Shown: positions 12,741 to 26,500 of the stretch, in pieces
Layout: every line of letters starts with the position of its first letter
How positions within the stretch are numbered: the stretch's first letter is position 1
Source: Watersipora subatra
Lineage: Eukaryota > Bryozoa > Gymnolaemata > Cheilostomatida > Watersiporidae
DNA length: 64,000 bases
Reading direction: 5' to 3'
Assembly (NCBI RefSeq): GCF_963576615.1
Contig: NC_088711.1
Span: 12,819,869 to 12,883,868, forward strand
The notes under the pieces: generated by a model
What the model saw: the letters and a program-made list of their open reading frames with translations, nothing else
The model's database searches: none
Told to the model about the DNA's origin: nothing
Program-made: the position numbers and the translations under genes

Positions 12741-15300
12741 ATTAAGTATATGCGCTCATTAGTCGCCTCATCTGACAGCCAGGATGTGTCGGACTTGTAG
12801 AGTTCTCCACATGAGTGCCTGTGTTACAATTCACTGATAATAAAAGTTGCAAACTCTAATTAGGCTATCCACACAATCAGCATAATTGCACTAGATAAGA
12901 ATAACCATTTGTTATTGATTTCAAGGTAAAACCAATCGCGCACAATTAGCAAGACTTGCTCAGTGAAGCGGACAATGAAATAGAATGAGTCGAGGCAAAG
13001 TACAGCAATTCATATCGTATGATTAAAAAATCGTTTCAATTCAAGTTATGGACCTCAGGGGAAATAGAGATTAGTTTATGAGAGTAAAAACAAACAGAAC
13101 AGACGCTGCATGCGTGTGGACAGGATGTAATGCCCCAGATAACTGAAGATGCACAAGCCATGGCAACCAAGTCATGTTAGCTGACTCCTTCAGTTTCCTG
13201 TCAGATGTTTTTAGTGAGTAACGTAAAAGATTCAAGAACAAACTTCTAGATTAATATGAGAAACCAATAAAAATACGCATAGTCAGCTGAACAACATGTT
13301 ATTGGAGGTGTGTGCTAGGTATGCGCTAATGTGAAACTCAAATACAAATGGGCAACGTTAACAATAAGCCAGATGAATTTCAGCAATGCTTACAGTCAAG
13401 GACTTGCCCAAGTTATCTCAATTCTGGATGATTGTATGGTTTTGGTATTTTATTATAACATATTACAGTTTACTGATGCAAAAGAATAAGTCTAGGTTTG
13501 CTAGAAAGTCACAAATTTTAAATAGGCATGAACACTACTCGCCTACTTGTCACAACGACTGTTAGCTATGATCATGCTCAGCTGCTCAAGATAAGCAAGT
13601 GAATTAAATACTGGGTGATATGAAAAAAAATTGCATTGTATAATGATTTCTATTATTGAATAAAGGTAAGCATTAAACAATTATCTGAACTCGCAGTTAT
13701 CCATAAACATGGAGTTATCTTCTTCATCAAGAGGCGCTCTATTGCCAATGATTGCTATCCGACTTGGTTGTTGTGTACCTTCATGTACTACATTCATTAC
13801 CAAAACTAGCAAAATTGTTCTACAATTATAAGGAGTACGCACCATTCCAATACTTCCTACACATAGGAAATCAAAAGGTCTCTTCAACCCTTAAGCAAAA
13901 CCTTCATGACATGTTGCCATATAAGGCTAATCTGCTTCATTCAACCGATAGCAAACTGACATGGAATGACTTAGGAATATGTGAAAATTGACAAAGCTAA
14001 AAAAGATGCTCATCCTATACTGATAAAGTTTAACATAAGATAACTTATTCTATATTTACCTACTCTTTTGATCAAATAAATGTAGGTGATGATGTCATCA
14101 TCACATGTAGCTTAAATGGCATCACATGGCTTAAAATGGCTTAAATTTCATGATTTTCTTAGACCCACCAATTAAACTCTCCTAATAAAATGTATCAGTA
14201 CAAAACAAACTATTACTGTACTATCCTATGGCTATCTGAAAAGTCATAACAAACTTAATCGCCCTCATCCTAAAATGTATAAGCCTTCAAGATAAATGAG
14301 GAATAGAATATTGAGAACATTTTTAAAGCGCACACTAAAATTAGTTAAGAGTTGTCTTCTTTGTGGAAAGCAATAATGCAATTTCCGTGAAGTGTAACAG
14401 GAGCTACTGTGTGTCAAATGTCTGTAAAGGTCTGATAAATGTAAGCTAAAATAGAACAAGCGAACGAGCTCAAACAAGAAGGGATGCTCTACTAAGATTA
14501 CTGTATCACAACAATCATTTAGTTAGTACTTGGTCTGAGCTCATATAATAATGTCGCTGGTCACCTGAATCATATGATCTAGGTGTATAAAGACTCAAAC
14601 AGTCTTCATACATTTGTAGTGTAGTTTTCACTGCACCCATAGAATTAAAGACTGACTTTTTCTGCCATTATCCCACAGCTTATATAGACCATTATGTTCT
14701 TTAAAACCATTTCAATGGCGGTCCAAGTGTTTGCATCAAGCTATAGCTTGTACCTTTGCATCAAACTTGCCTAGAATAACGTCTTCAAGGGCCAGTATTT
14801 GCTATTTTGTTTTATCTAATAGTAGTTACATAAAAATTAGTTTTCTTGCAAAACCAATTCCTTCTAGCAACATTATATGGCGTTGGCCTTTTTCTTCATA
14901 AAAACAAAACTTTGAAGAACTCTTCAACTAACCGAAGAATCTAATCTTTAGAACACGATCTTTTTCAACAGATTTTGTTCAACTTCTATTTGCCAAAAAA
15001 AAACAAAAAAAAATGAGATGCTACTTTTTGTTTTAAGCTCATAATATTTTTAGACAGAGAGCCGTCTACTGACAAAACTTAAAAATTCAAAGCAAGAACA
15101 CGTTTAAGTAAGCATCCCCTAGCAACATATAAACAACTGGTTCATCTCACTCTACAAGCTCTCTTACCTTTTGCATATGAACTACATATATTAATGCTTG
15201 TTTATATAAATTTTATTTATGATGTACGAAACCATCAAAGTCCAACTTTTAAAGAGCTAGATTTGTTCTAAATTCCAATGTAGCTACACGGTTAAAGTTA
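12741..15300. other. Upstream region of CARD-TPR gene, no gene seen
   Basis: No coding exon is supported on either strand. A possible splice acceptor for the CARD-TPR 5' UTR (minus-strand CTGTCAG) lies near 12770. The remainder is AT-rich, with homopolymer A runs near 15000. Confidence 0.45.
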
Positions 15301-16440
15301 TCGTATTACTCGATGGGGTCATCGCTGTTCCGTTTGCAGGAAATACTATACAAATGCGCGCACGCGTATTAAAAAGCGGTGCCTAAGCACGGTTTGCTTA
15401 AAGCGAGGTCACAAAGTATAGATCGGAATCTGCAGCGGGCAGTACGGGAAAGAGGGATTACTAAGAGACTGTCCATAAAGTTATCTTTCCCTAGAATAAT
15501 AGCACGCCGCCATAGTGCTATGTTGCCCATCGAAGCGCAGCGGCCATCTCGTTTTTTGTGCTCTAAACAACTTACTCGATACAAATATGTATATATATGC
15601 AATGATGTCTTCATATGATTGTCACTAAATTATCAAATAAAAGCTTTGTTAAAAATGAAGACCTTTGAAGAAATATAGACCAAGGCCTTTTATTAGTTAG
15701 CACATGTATCAAGGGCACTCACAGGGAAAACATTTTCGTATACATAGGGGGCCATATTGTAAGATCACTAAGTGGTAGAGTCAATTGTGATACCTGTGCT
15801 TCTGCTCGAACTTATCTCAAACCACCCAAGTATTGTGATGATGGATTTTTGCCATCATTGATGGCCATTATCGCCTTATCAATACAAAAGATAGGGGGTC
15901 ATTCCTTCACAGCCAGTAACAACCATTTTGCAGCGGTTTGAACAGGTCATTCACACATTGCTGGACCCTAGTTTTCGCACTCAAAAGTGTGTAGCCGCTA
16001 AACTAAAAGCATTGATGTTCAAAAGCCTGATGGAGGATCAACAAGCCAGGCTTTTCACACACCAATGTGAGTTGATTGAGATGGAGTTGAAACATGGGCT
16101 CCTGCTTGTGAGAATGACAGCCAGCAAATATCTTGACATCAGAATGAAGCACTAGGCCTACATCACCAAGCACAACAGGCTGATTGTAGAAGGAGAAAAG
16201 GAGAAGGAAAGATCAGTTCTCTCACGCCTGATAATTTATAAACACCGGTAATATATATATATATATACGTATATGCATTTGGATGCAGTATAAACTGTTT
16301 TGAATCGCAAAATGTTATAATACGTGGTATCTTTTTCAAACGATATCGAGTTAGAAGAGTAAGAGCTATGCTAATACCATTGTCAATAATAATGATTCAT
16401 TTGTCAAAGTCCCAGATTGTTCGGTGTGGTCTGTTTATGA
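15301..16440. other. GC-richer patch and unassigned open frames
   Basis: The segment 15300-15560 is less AT-rich than its surroundings and is open in two overlapping antiparallel frames, which points to composition rather than coding. A 75-residue helical frame at 15928-16155 (+) starts MQRFEQVIHTLLDP and has no recognised relatives. It could be a transposon fragment. A short TA repeat lies at 16250-16272. Confidence 0.3.
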
Positions 16441-16459
16441 TAATCATTCCCTTATGATA

Positions 16460-16690
16460 CCCTGGCGAAATGGCGGAGAAAATGGCCTTGCAGTTTCATC
16501 AAGTTCCTGTTTCATAGAAGTTTATGAACACCCCGGCTGAATGGCAGAGAATGGTCTGACCAGACCTTTGGGTTTTCTCAAGTTCCTGTCACAAAGAAGT
16601 TGGTAAACCCTGGCTGAATGGCAGAAAATGGTGTGACCAGGTCTTAGGTTTCACCTAGTTTCTGTCACAAAGAGGTTCAGTAACACCATG
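16460..16690 (+). repeat. Tandem repeat, three units of about 71-77 bp
   Basis: Three successive diverged units start near 16460, 16531 and 16608. Each begins CCYGGCTGAATGGCAGA (the first GGCGAAATGGCGGAGA), continues through a TCAAGTTCCTGTCACAAAGA block and ends near GGTAAAC or GTAACA. A fourth partial start (CCATGACTGAGTGG) follows. Confidence 0.75.
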
Positions 16691-16799
16691 ACTGAGTGGT
16701 TTGTTTTTGGAGAGCACAGAGGTAGATATCTCTTTCCTGTGGGGTTGAGACAGAAAGTTAATGGTGTATATAACAAGGTTGAGCAGTTATGCTTACATC

Positions 16800-16837
16800 A
16801 AGCAAGGATGTCCACTAACTAGTGGACATCCTTGCTT
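16800..16837. repeat. Perfect 18-bp-arm palindrome
   Basis: Arms AAGCAAGGATGTCCACTA (16800-16817) and TAGTGGACATCCTTGCTT (16820-16837) are exact reverse complements around a 2-nt centre (AC). It could extrude as a cruciform or form a tight RNA hairpin. It has no neighbouring gene. Confidence 0.95.
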
Positions 16838-18388
16838 TAAGCTAGTCTATGTATTTAATTGATATGTATTGAAATCTAGTATTACATGCAAGGGCTGTTT
16901 ATGGACTGTGGTGTCAATGAATCCCTCTATCACCATACAATGTCAATACTTTCAGTTGATTAGCTTCCCAACACACCAATGTATTACAACCCCAGTATGA
17001 CTATCTATCTTATCTATGAGTAACTGATCACTTAACACTATCAATTCAGTGCCTTTGCAAGTCATGTAGGTATTGAATTGCTTTAAATAATAAGCAAATA
17101 TTAGAGTAATAAACTATAATCATCATTTCTTTAATATGAGCAATAATTACTATCTTAACTGTGGAAATTCATGATCATTGTTTAACCATTCTCATGGTTA
17201 AACTGATGTTATTGATCTAGTCAATCACTACGATTGACTAGCGCAAAAAAGGGGCGTGGCTTAAACGCTCCTTGTTGGCACCGGAAACGCTCGTGTTGTG
17301 AAGGCACTGTTATCACTCAAGGGGAAGATAACTCTATGAGACTGTCTACTATTACCGATTGTTCGCCTGTCTGGATCGCAGCGTTGACTAAACAAATCGG
17401 TTTGTTATCGTTTATCAACGCCGATTATGCTATGTGGATCTAGCGAGTTAATTTACACGATGGAACAACTCCAAATACATACCGTTACAAGTTTTTCTTT
17501 ATTGTGTCAGTCATCTACAAAAATATTGCTTGGCACCAATCCAGGCATAGGCAACCTGCGGCCTTTTTGTTGTTTCAATGCGGCCTTTTTGTTGCGGGCT
17601 TAAAAGAAAAAATGCATTTTTAATCTGAACACTGCAAAAATCGATTGTCAGTCTGGCATCATAAGAGAAGTTGCTTTCCTTATTGATGGAATAATGCAGC
17701 ACTAGTGGGTTATCACTATGTTTGTCCTGCAGAAAAATAAAATGCAGCAATGTAAGTGTAGTAAAGAAATCAAAGCGTTTAGTAAGTGAAGAAATTTATT
17801 AATTCAACAAAGAGTGAACTGATGAAATTCTTATGGTGGAGCTACCAAATAGAAACGGAATGTCATGCTTAGAAAGTTTGGACATCATAAAGACCATGAA
17901 AAAAGAAATGCAAAGCCGCATTTCATGTCTAATGATGCAAAAATTGCAGCACTGCCCAGCAGCATACATTGTAAGAACACAGCAGAGTATAATAACTTTT
18001 AGTGAGAGCCAAAAGGCCAGTTTAACAAGCTACAGATAGTTTATGGAATCAATAAGTGGGAAATTTTTTTTTAATTTTGTGTGAAATTTATGGATGGTCA
18101 GTTATTCAAAGAGTGTATTGAAAATGCAGCTGATGTTATATACACTCTGATGGAAAACCAAAAAAACTTTTAAAGGTATTTTTGGAGTTTCTTCCGACTT
18201 CTATAAATTTCTAAAATTTGATAATGTTAAAGCAATATCTGAAAATTCATGCTATGAGCATTGACATTGTGAGAAACGGTGATATGGGAAGGTAAATATT
18301 CTTTTGCCTGTACTGGATGTTAAAAGTTATAGGACATATGTGTAGGTGATGGTGGCGTTTTATTAAATTACCATCTGGAAGTGGCTTT

Positions 18389-18721
18389 ATGCCCAAAAGG
18401 GTTGTCCACCCATGTTATAGACCATCTCGTTATCAAAGTAGAACAAGTGGGAGAACGGATCTCAGTGACACAATGCAATGCTATAACTGTATGAAATTTG
18501 GTCATATAGCTATAGACTGCATGAGCCAAAAGATATATCGTCACTGTTCTGACCCCTATGAAGATATGCATGATGAATGCTCACACGGAAAGAAATGCAT
18601 TAACAGTGGAAAGAAGCACAAGTCCATAGATAAAAACTGCCCAAAATACAGAGAGTTTTTTCATCGGCAAGAACTGAGACAAAAACAAATGTTACACCTT
18701 ATCAACTACTATGACTATTAA
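18389..18721 (+). pseudogene. LINE ORF1 C-terminal part with zinc knuckles
   Basis: CYNCMKFGHIAIDC is a C-x2-C-x4-H-x4-C knuckle. Two further degenerate Cys/His clusters follow (ending KSIDKNCPKY), the usual pattern of RNA-binding ORF1 proteins in knuckle-bearing LINEs. The ORF ends at 18721. The upstream part of ORF1 is broken. Confidence 0.8.
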
Positions 18722-18855
18722 GTCTAACAACTAGCTGAAAATGATGCAGATTAAGATAAATGTTTTTTCCCACTCCTCACTATTGGCTCTAAACAAATAG
18801 GGCCTACATCACTCAAAACAAAGCAGATCTAGTATTAATTTCAGAAACTAAAACA

Positions 18856-19518
18856 ATGCTTGTTTCAAATGATTACTTAAAAAACTACAGCGTTCACTTA
18901 AAATCAAACAACAAGAGCCCCTCCAGACAAGGCGGTGTCGTTACATTAGTACACAACACTAGAAGCTCTGACAGACTACACAGTCTAAAACAACAAGATT
19001 CAGAAATACTTTTTATCGCCATCAACATAAATGGGAAGAGCTTCATACTCATATCAACATATATTCAACCTGAAAATACAACAAAACTAGATACATGTAC
19101 TTTTCTCACAAAAATTGGTAGATCCAGCGTTGAGATACCTAATCTCAAGTGCACAGAACTAGCTATACTTGGTAATTTCAATGCAAGGCACCCGGCTCAG
19201 AATGACTGCAAAACCAATACACTTGGCTGACAGCTTTTTATTTACTGCAGTAACCAAAACTTTGAAGTGATAGACAAACACCAAGATTTTACTTTCCTCT
19301 GCAATAATGGTGGAAGTGTTATAGACCTTATCATAACAACCCAAAATACAGCTACCATAAAAAGCAACCAGTACACAGATGACTCTACAGAACTTTTTTC
19401 AGGAGCACCAACAAGAGATCACATTCCAGTCTGGACATTGTTTACAACACAAAAAGTAAAACAGAACCGAAAATCTCAGTCTTGGAACAGATATGAGTGC
19501 ATTAAATATATTACATAA
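18856..19518 (+). pseudogene. LINE endonuclease domain, broken
   Basis: Recognisable endonuclease/exonuclease/phosphatase-fold blocks: GGVVTLVHN near the start, LAILGNFNARHP (usually GDFNA, so the catalytic Asp appears as Asn), GGSVIDLII, and RDHIPV (usually SDH). A TGA at 19228 interrupts the frame. This domain nicks target DNA to prime reverse transcription in active relatives; it cannot do so here. Confidence 0.82.
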
Positions 19519-19686
19519 TTAGAGATACTTTCAGCAGAAACAATTCTAGGGATTGTAGCAGAAACAGACTCTGCAATTATATGAAACGAAACTTCTACCA
19601 ATCTTACTCGTTGCAAAGATTCAAACGTCCCAAAAATTAAGCTATCAAGAACCTGCAAACCTTACTAGACTGAAGAACTGTCAACC

Positions 19687-20880
19687 TTGTCGAAAGAACT
19701 AAGACAAACAAAGGCGAAATGTAAATACAGAAGTTCTTTTGAGAATGATAATATGCTTGAATTGTCAAAACAAAGATTCAGAAATGCACTAGAAGATGCA
19801 AAAACAAAATTTCTGGAAAGTACAACAGACGCCCTCAATAGCAATAATGGTCCAGACTTTTGGAACAAATTTAAACAGAACTTTTATAATAATACTAATG
19901 CTAAGATTGACAATCTAACTACCACCAGCAAGACTCGAACCACTGATTCAAGTAAAATAGAACTCTTCTATGACAACATCTTCAAAGGCAAACACCTCAA
20001 CATTTACTCTACACCAGACTCAATCATCAGCAACTTGTTAGGAACGCATGTAAAAAAAAGAGTTGCAGAAGAATTGCAAAATGAACCTAGGTTTCCAAAC
20101 CTGACCACACCAGTCACAATAGAAGGAATAATCAGGTCTGCAAAACATATTAAAACCAGAAGAAAGTGACACGGCTGCGACAGAGTACACCCTTCAATGA
20201 TAAAAAATGGAAGTTTCCAATTTTAAATTACATGTACACTAAAAATCCTGTTTGACAGCATCCTTACCTCAAGCAAATGGCCATTCTTCAACAGTGTAGC
20301 ATTTTTTTTGAGAAAGCATGGAAACAAAGATTACACCACAACAAACAACTATCGCTCAATTACAATAACCTCTATGTGGCAAAATTCTAGAAAGAATAAT
20401 TGAGCACAGACTTAGAATTCTAACAGAGCCAGAAGGCTGGATACCATAATACCAACACGGATTTCGTAAAAACAGATCTACCTCTACTTACCTATGTACA
20501 ATGATGATCGAAATTCAACACAATCATCTAAACAAAAAGTCGCAGGCCTTTTTATCAACCTACAAAAAGCGTTTGACAGCGTATGGCACCAAGGGATGTT
20601 GTTCAGACTCGCTGAATTAAGAATAAACGGACCCTTCCTTCAATTAATATCTTATTTTCTCTCACAACCAATGATCAGAATTAAAGTTAACAACCATCTA
20701 TCAAAGCCAAAACAATGTGAAATAGGACTGCCACAAGGAAGCATCTTATCTTCTATACTTTTTATACTTTACACAAGAGACATGCTGAATGAAGATCTAC
20801 CATATGAAACAATGGCAAGTAGCTGCATGAAGCTCACACACTGGCTAGAATAATGGCGCATAAAAGCAAACTGTTCCAAG
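19687..20880 (+). pseudogene. LINE reverse transcriptase, lacks the YADD block
   Basis: Blocks in order: NYRSITITS at about 20345, HGFRKNRSTSTYL at about 20458 (other frame), palm motif A LQKAFDSVWHQGML at about 20560, motif B GLPQGSILSSILFILYTRDM at about 20728, then HWLE.WRIKANCSKT at about 20840. The segment that should carry motif C (Y/FADD) between motif B and the thumb is missing, so an internal deletion removed catalytic residues. Several frameshifts are also present. Confidence 0.87.
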
Positions 20881-21930
20881 ACAGATACAATTTTGTTCAA
20901 CTGCAACCCAAAACTACTTCAAGTCAGCGGAGAAAACATCAACATCACCAATTCAACTAAAGTTTTAGGTCTAACCCAAGACTAAGTTAGCATTCAACAC
21001 ACAAAGAGAAGAATCAAAAGCGATATTGGCTAAAAAATGGAGACTAATTCTTCTGTTCATCGATGCAGAGTAAAAGCCATAGGCACTACTTTAAGAAGAT
21101 ACTAGACTCAACCATAATACCCAGTGTTTTACAATAGTTTTATATAGGATCAAAAAGCTGACATCTCTCCATAGCAGTTGGAAAGAAACACTGAGAGTGA
21201 AGACTAATTCCTCGATAGAAGCACTCCACCATATCACAAACATACCTACAGCTGAGTCTCTAGGCTCCAGAGACATATACACATACTGTAGAAAGGCAAT
21301 ATGACAGAGGCATTTCGCAAAAACTTTGTTATCTACAAAAATCAAACTTCAAAAGAAGATACATTCTCACACTGTAAACTTAAATGGTAGAAACACAACT
21401 ATAGCAGATATGTCAGCAAGTCATTGTAAAAGATCGACTAAATGAAAGCAACTAAATAATGATCGGCAACGCCAATGGAAAACTCATCTGATAGCAGGAC
21501 ACTGATTTATTAAAAGACCTAGAAACAAATCATCTGGAGAAAACCCCTATTCCACTTACATTACCAAGGAGACAAATATCAATTTTAACCAGGCTTTTCA
21601 CAGGCCATTCAACCTTACAATATCAACTACGTAAACTCAATTTAACATTTACACCAACATGCACATGCCTGGATGAGGATGAAACAGTAGACCATTACCT
21701 ATACAGATGCTGCAATTACACCAATCTAAAAAAAGAAATATTTTCTAACTCTCACAACTATCAACATCTGCTAGAATTTATACATAAAAGCGGCGATTCA
21801 ATTGAAAACATAATTAACCCACTGCAGATAGACCATAGAAGTAAACATCAATGATACTCACGCAGACAGATGATACAGAACAGACCATATTATAGTCATC
21901 CAACTATTAATTAATAATTGATCTTGCCAC

Positions 21931-23506
21931 AATCAAAACTCATAGAGAATCTAGTCTTCAGACACGAACACTTGTATATGGTATCAATTTATTTTTGTAC
22001 AAATTATCTCGCATTACTTATTTCAAGTCATCATCTCACGGAAATTTTCTTATAAATTCTTTACACAAATGTCAAACTAAACATGGTTTGTTCACTACTA
22101 TGTTGTATTCAGGATTTTCTTACAGTTTGCATTTTATTTGATAATATGCCTGCAAATAGAGGCTTTTTGTTATCAACTAAATAAAATATTAGCTAACTGC
22201 ATTTACTTGTATGTGAATACGGTATGTTGTTTCCTACTGGCTGAGTATAACTAATTTTGTTGCCCTCGAACGTGATTTAGTCATACCGAACTGTATGCAA
22301 ATGTAGGACCCAAAAAATTAAATAAATCTCTTGAATATGTTCAAATGAAGGTTGGCTTGCTTGAGAGTTCATCTGATAATTCCCTATGCTAGGAACTTCT
22401 AACATGAATACATTTCTATACATACAGTATATGGCTTCATATCTACTGATCCAAGGTGGTTTAAGTGTTTTACTCCTTCCTTAACCTGAATGAGCTTCTC
22501 ACAAAGCTTATACATGTACAAGTAGGTATCTTGCAAGTTTGTGTTCATGTAATTTGTTTAATGCTGTATCCGTTCAAGGTTAGACATCAAGATTAGCTAT
22601 GGCATTCAACTGAGACAACGCTATTCCTAATTTACTTAGCTACATGTATGATGACTGCCAAAGCATTTACAGATCCATCATAAAATATAATAGCAAAATA
22701 CTGCCAATATGGCTGCTAAAATAGCAAGAACACGCAAGGGCAAGTTATTTTAATAGCATACCTCCCTAGGCCTGTTTGTCGATATTTTCCCACAAAAAGC
22801 AAGGAGACTTTGCTTTGTGCAATGATCCTAATTCAATGCAATTGCAATGATCCTATTCAAGTCAATGTTTTTATGCAGTTATTTTACATTTCATCAAAAT
22901 ACTAAAGAGCATGGAGTTGCTGACACTGCATAGCAATGACATGATTCCCAGTAGTATATTATCACAGCGTTCAGATGCAACTATTTCATAAAACGATCAG
23001 AAATGGGATGAGCTCCACTAGTTTAACCCCATTTGCTGTCTTCTTCTCTAGACTACATGAATACAAAGACATTTAAACATCAACACAGCATAAGCAATGC
23101 AAATTATCATTAAAAATAAATTGTTGAGTAACTTCAACTCTATACAAATATATATACATAAATAATATATTTTACAATGTTCGAGAATTATACTATATAC
23201 TAATCAATAAAACATGACCCAAGTTGAACCAAGCATCGACAAAAACAACAATTTACAAACAGAAAGCTGGTGCATTCTCATTCAATATACATACATAGAG
23301 CAGCACAGTTAATCAGCACCTAAGTGAAAAGTTGAAACCTAATGCTCGGCAGGGCAGGCTTTGACAGCATGAAGAAAAGAATCAGTTAATATCTAAAGTA
23401 TTCAAAAGTTACAATCTTCCAACACACAGAGTAACCTGATAGCTACAACAAGTGTATGCACAATTCAGAATGCCTCAACTTTGTAAAACTAGAGCACATT
23501 TGTTAA
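21931..23506. other. 3' flank of DIPP gene, no gene seen
   Basis: AT-rich sequence between the LINE 3' end and the stop codon of the Nudix gene. It should contain that gene's 3' UTR on the minus strand. A minus-strand AATAAA lies at about 22133. No coding frame is supported. Confidence 0.4.
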
Positions 23507-26500
23507 CTACAATGCTGTTTGAAGTGTTACTGACTGGAGACCAACAATCGGTGAGGTGGTCATGTTGCAGTCATCCCGAGGCCTTGAGCCGTTTGACTCC
23601 TCAGGTAGTCCGCTGCAACTCATCACAGGCATATCTGTCAATGTACCACCACTCTGGCCTATGCCTTTTCTAGCCAAGTCTAAATACTTTACCTGCACCT
23701 GTAATATAATCAAAAACTTCACTCGCTTAATCCATGCTCCAAGTTTTTGTACGAAGCAATTCATGATATTGTAAAGAAGAAAGTTTCAGCACACCAGACT
23801 AGTTCTAGTTTGAATGACAGGTCATGTGTATGGAATTGCCAGAGGACATCACGCATCAGTGTTCTTTCTGAAAAGATAATAAATTGAACTGCATTTAAAA
23901 AAGAAAATTTCACATGATTGTTTAATGAAGTTTTATAATTTTTTTTCAAGAAGTTAATTTGGTGATTACTCTGTGAAAGACTGGTGTGAAAGCTTAGCCA
24001 ATACTAGCTTTGGCCATTGTGTAAGCCAGTGTGGCGGTGACAACAATGCGAAGGGTTCGAGCTATTCGGCATTTGTTGGATCAGCCTCAGACTTTGATAA
24101 TGAATAATTGGAATGTTTGAGTGCAGACAGTAATGATGGATTCTTTTGTAGCACACTATTTGCCAAGAATAACTTTCACAGGTTTAATCCTTTCATTATT
24201 TCAAACAGTAACAAATCAAATGCATGAATTTTTATCTCTATACTAGCTGAGAAACTCATTTTTGCTCAAGCTTTGTCTTAACTCTAACCTCTTCATCCTT
24301 TCTTGTGCTGGTTTATCTAACAATATACCATAAAACCTCTAATTGAATGCCAAAGCGCTCTATTTTTCAACCCTTTCTCTATAGCGGCGGTCAGTTGGAG
24401 ACGGCGTTCAAATAGAGGCAGGCGGTGTATTTTTCAAATGGCCCGCCGGAGTTTTAGGAAGATAAATTTAGCCCTTTTACGGGCGAAGCGAATGTTGCCT
24501 ATATTTTGCCCTCTTTTCCCGATGGAGCGATATTAAACCTTATGGATGCAATAAATCTGCTAACTTACCTCCAATTTGTCAAAGATCTCTTAAGAAATAA
24601 TTAGAGAAACCGAGAAATATTTCTACCAGTTGATATCTATTGCTTGCAATTAACCTGCGATGATATTCTAGACTGTGTGCTGCTTTGCAATTTGCTAGAG
24701 CTTTTAATTTTTATTTCATCCTAAATTTGAAGACATTTTTTTCATGTCTATTTTTACGAATGTTGCATAAAAGCTCATTGCACTCATTGATGTTTGCTAC
24801 AATTTTCAGCCAAAACTAGCATTTTATATGCAATAGATGAAGAGTTATGAGCGTCAATCAATTGTAAGATCAGATTACCGCAACAATGCTATCAAATAAT
24901 ATGCTATAAACAGGCCTGTATTCCCTGGTTGCAAGTTGGGGTGGCAAATGTTTGGCGACTAGTTATGAACATCTGGGGGTTCAGAGGGGGCGGTGTAAGC
25001 CCCCCAACAGGTTTCTTTCATGTAGGACCTCAACCGGGCCTCTCATGTAAAGTTTTAAAAAATTTTATCGGAAAGTATAAATATTTTTCTATTATTTGAG
25101 ATTTGTCTGTTTTAGGTGATGTGACTGCAAGAGCGTTTTCAGATTAAAATAGGCTAAACTTGACCGCAGTTAAAACGATCAGAAAAAAAACATCTTTTTC
25201 TTTTGAGCGTTTCAACAGAGATCAATTTTGCCGATTTTATTTTATGTTCATCCAAAGGTTTCCACGCTTTCGATGGGCCATTGTTAAGCGGATGTTTGGT
25301 AAAACTTGACTTTTTGCAAACCTTTATAAAAGTCGTTAACAAAAATATTTTGCCGATCATGATAATAATGACGCCTAAGAGGCGTTTAAATAGAGGCAGC
25401 GGTCAAATAAAAGCGGCGTTCAAATAGAGGTGGCATTCAAATAGAGGTGGCGTTCAAATAGAGGTGGCATTCAAATAGATGTTTCAAGGTATCTCAGCAG
25501 ATGTAAGCATCTGTGCCATATGTACTCAGCTGGCTTAATAATAGTGCTGGTATCAATTACATGGTTAATTTTCATTTTGGTGAATGCATGAATATAACCT
25601 CTCAAGCGGGAAGTGAAAGACTGATAGACCGATGGCATCACCGAGGCAATGCAGATATGAGAGGAAACACTGCAACAATCAAAATTTCCCAATATTTCAC
25701 TATGCTTTCACAACAGTTTGCGAAATGTGCACCACTTCGGCGATGATGATTGGCCATTGCAGATTGATTGATCTATATTTCCGTTCATGATAGTTGCTGT
25801 GGGACTGGTATTTCATTGTTCCAGCAACCGTAATGTACAACATAAACGCTGTACCAAGGACTATTCGCTGATGTAAATGCAGATAGGTTTGTAATAGTGT
25901 GAACAATGTTATCACAGACAATCACCGATATATAGTGGTTGTGGAATTACTGGGGATATAAAGGAATAAATTTCCATCCTAAAACATTGTTGACTGACCT
26001 AACATTATTGCTCCTAGTTTTATAATAAAATAATCAAAAAGTGAATTTAAAAGTGCTCATGCATTCTTCCTTGTCGTTATTATTATATAGTTTTAACCTC
26101 TCATATGTAAATAGATTCTCGTAAAACCTCTATCTGAACGCCACCTTTATTTGAATGCCACCTCTGTTTGCCTGCCACCTTTGACCTCTGACATACCAAC
26201 AGTAATGTGTCCATTACTTTACTACTAAAGATACAGAATGTTTATTTTAACATTCTCTAATCTTTTGGCTGAGGAAAAACAAAAAATGTTGTTTATCGGT
26301 TGCATGGGGAAACGACATTTATGTTGCTTTCAGTGAACGTTTATAAAGCTGTCATCTAGTAACGTTAAGCCAAGGATATGAACGCTAATAAATTTTAAAA
26401 TTCATCAACAAGATATTAGTCGATGAATTACAATATGAAAAGATTATCTGAGAGGCGTTGCTTTGTGTTAAAAGCTAAAGAAATCGCGCCTCCTTGGAAA

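Larger units (their letters stand above)
18050..21930 (+). mobile_element. Dead Jockey-like non-LTR retrotransposon (about 3.9 kb)
   Basis: One element in order: ORF1 end with CCHC zinc knuckles (18389-18721), apurinic-type endonuclease (18856-19518), reverse transcriptase (19687-20880), and a 3' Cys/His block (CTCLDEDETVDHYLYRCC, about 21660-21720). Stops and frameshifts interrupt all parts. The layout (knuckle ORF1, EN, RT, Cys/His C-terminus, no RNase H seen) fits Jockey-superfamily LINEs; the exact clade cannot be named. The 5' boundary is uncertain, and the 3' end near 21930 lacks an obvious tail. Confidence 0.88.

Noticed and set aside
17540..17600. GGCAACCTGCGGCC-like stretch suggestive of a hAT end
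   Set aside because: No second end or target duplication could be found.
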